Source: Haloquadratum sp. J07HQX50 (GTDB lineage Archaea; Halobacteriota; Halobacteria; Halobacteriales; Haloferacaceae). From it: a DNA stretch of 24,110 nucleotides. The DNA lies in assembly GCA_000416005.1 (NCBI GenBank), contig KE356562.1, positions 1,213,736-1,237,845 of the forward strand. The letters are read 5' to 3'. Under the pieces are notes generated by a model. That model ran no database searches. It was not told the origin of the DNA and worked only from the letters and a program-made list of their open reading frames with translations. Every line of letters begins with the position of its first letter. Position 1 is the first letter of the stretch. This document shows, piece by piece, positions 23,581 through 24,110 of this stretch. Position numbers and translations under genes: made by a program.

Positions 23581-23910
23581 ATGATGTCTGAAAGAGTTGC
23601 CATCTTGCAACGGCTTGATCCTGCCCAAGTGGACGAGTATGTTGAGGCGCATCAAGAAGTTCCTGAAGCAGTCAGTTCAGCAATGAAACAAGGGGGTGTT
23701 GAAGAGTACGAACTATTCGTCAGCGGGAATATCGCTGTTGGCGTCGTCACTGTCAATGATTTCGATACATTCGTTGAACAGTATCAGGATGATCCCCAGA
23801 CAAAAGAATGGGAGGCTCGCGTTGATCAATTCAAACTGAGCGGTGTTGACCCAGAGACGATGCAAATGCCGACGATGGACCGAATCTGGCGGCTAAGCGA
23901 CGAAGCATAG
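23581..23910 (+). CDS. L-rhamnose mutarotase-like protein (RhaM family)
   Basis: Small protein of the RhaM/DUF718 family, which interconverts the anomers of a pyranose sugar. Residues that line the E. coli RhaM pocket (from memory Tyr18, His22, Tyr41 and Trp76/77) correspond in position to Tyr20, His24 in EAHQEVP, Tyr43 in EEYELF and Trp77 in KEWEAR. Length of 109 aa is normal. ATG codons at 23581 and 23584 are both possible. It stands between an aldo/keto reductase gene (divergent) and an SDR dehydrogenase gene (convergent, 3 bases between stops). This is the expected company for an enzyme preparing a sugar anomer for C1 oxidation to a lactone. L-rhamnose as substrate is only suggested by the family name. 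Confidence 0.8.
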   Translation: MMSERVAILQRLDPAQVDEYVEAHQEVPEAVSSAMKQGGVEEYELFVSGNIAVGVVTVNDFDTFVEQYQDDPQTKEWEARVDQFKLSGVDPETMQMPTMDRIWRLSDEA

Positions 23911-23913
23911 CGG

Positions 23914-24110
23914 TTAGTTCAAATTACCGCCACCAGCGACTCTGAGAATGGATCCAACGATATAATCCGCCCTATCAGAGGTGAGAAATAATACTGCGTT
24001 CGCAAGATCATCGGGGCGCCCCATTCGACCGAGTGGAATGTCCTCAGCCCATTCGGCGAGAACTGTATCAACCGGCACACCACGGGATTCCGCTGCAAGT
24101 TTCGCTTCAT
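23914..24110 (-). CDS. SDR family oxidoreductase, 3' end only
   Basis: C-terminal 64 residues of a short-chain dehydrogenase/reductase; the rest lies beyond the right edge. The readable part contains IPLGRMGRPDDLANAVLFLTS and YIVGSILRVAGGG, split across the usual PLGRMGxPxEhA and GxxhxVDGG positions of the classical SDR fold; the usual Asp of the final motif is Ala here. The reading frame enters from the edge at 24108 and ends with TAA at 23914-23916. A different frame with a start at 24110 is a shadow. Substrate unknown; a sugar 1-dehydrogenase would fit the adjacent mutarotase-like gene. Confidence 0.85.
   Translation of the reverse strand, partial: EAKLAAESRGVPVDTVLAEWAEDIPLGRMGRPDDLANAVLFLTSDRADYIVGSILRVAGGGNLN

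Noticed and set aside
23919..24110. 63-codon minus-strand frame beginning at the right edge
   Set aside because: A neighbouring frame encodes the clear SDR C terminus ending at 23914; this one is out of frame.
1..24110. CRISPR array, tRNA or rRNA genes, intact insertion sequences
   Set aside because: No regularly spaced direct repeats, cloverleaf-like segments, rRNA-like stretches or transposase motifs were recognised on reading both strands.

Overview
The window looks like chromosomal DNA of a haloarchaeon with moderate base composition, resembling Haloquadratum more than the GC-rich genera. Evidence: acidic proteins with few lysines, archaeal TATA boxes about 27 nt upstream of start codons (leaderless transcripts), a Tat-type lipoprotein signal, and the haloarchaea-specific RdfA / SMC-related / DUF7260-like protein trio. 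The organism assignment is inference. No rRNA, tRNA, CRISPR array or intact insertion sequence was seen.

Left block (292-6899, all +): zinc-dependent alcohol/polyol dehydrogenase, a frameshifted CtBP-type D-2-hydroxyacid dehydrogenase, mannonate dehydratase (uxuA), four-carbon acid sugar kinase (DUF1537), PdxA2-like 4-phosphotetronate dehydrogenase and an aldo/keto reductase. Second block (6927-12015, all -): DapA-family aldolase (probable KDG aldolase), LarA-family racemase/epimerase, and a UxaA-type dehydratase split over three tightly overlapping genes: one small SAF subunit and two large paralogues. Third block (12078-15554, -): SMC-related protein with a degenerate ATPase, RdfA-like rod-determining factor and a DUF7260-like protein. 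This is a cell-shape module sitting inside the sugar-acid island.

Right block (16260-24110): Eda-type KDPG aldolase (+), frameshifted PfkB kinase and transaldolase/fructose-6-phosphate-aldolase-like protein (-), a divergently transcribed sugar ABC importer (binding protein, permease, ATPase, +), universal stress protein (+), aldo/keto reductase (-), L-rhamnose-mutarotase-like protein (+) and the 3' end of an SDR oxidoreductase (-).

Together the metabolic genes suggest import of a sugar, oxidation to an aldonate, optional C2 epimerisation (LarA-like) and dehydration (UxuA or the split UxaA) to a 2-keto-3-deoxy acid. Cleavage could then be direct (DapA-like aldolase) or follow phosphorylation (PfkB kinase plus KDPG aldolase). 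A side branch handles four-carbon acids (kinase plus PdxA2), probably yielding DHAP. Substrates are inferred from family and context only. The most unusual observation is that the two large UxaA paralogues have lost opposite halves of the family's conserved motifs, which suggests an obligate heteromeric dehydratase. Two genes carry single-base frameshifts that may be real lesions or sequencing errors.
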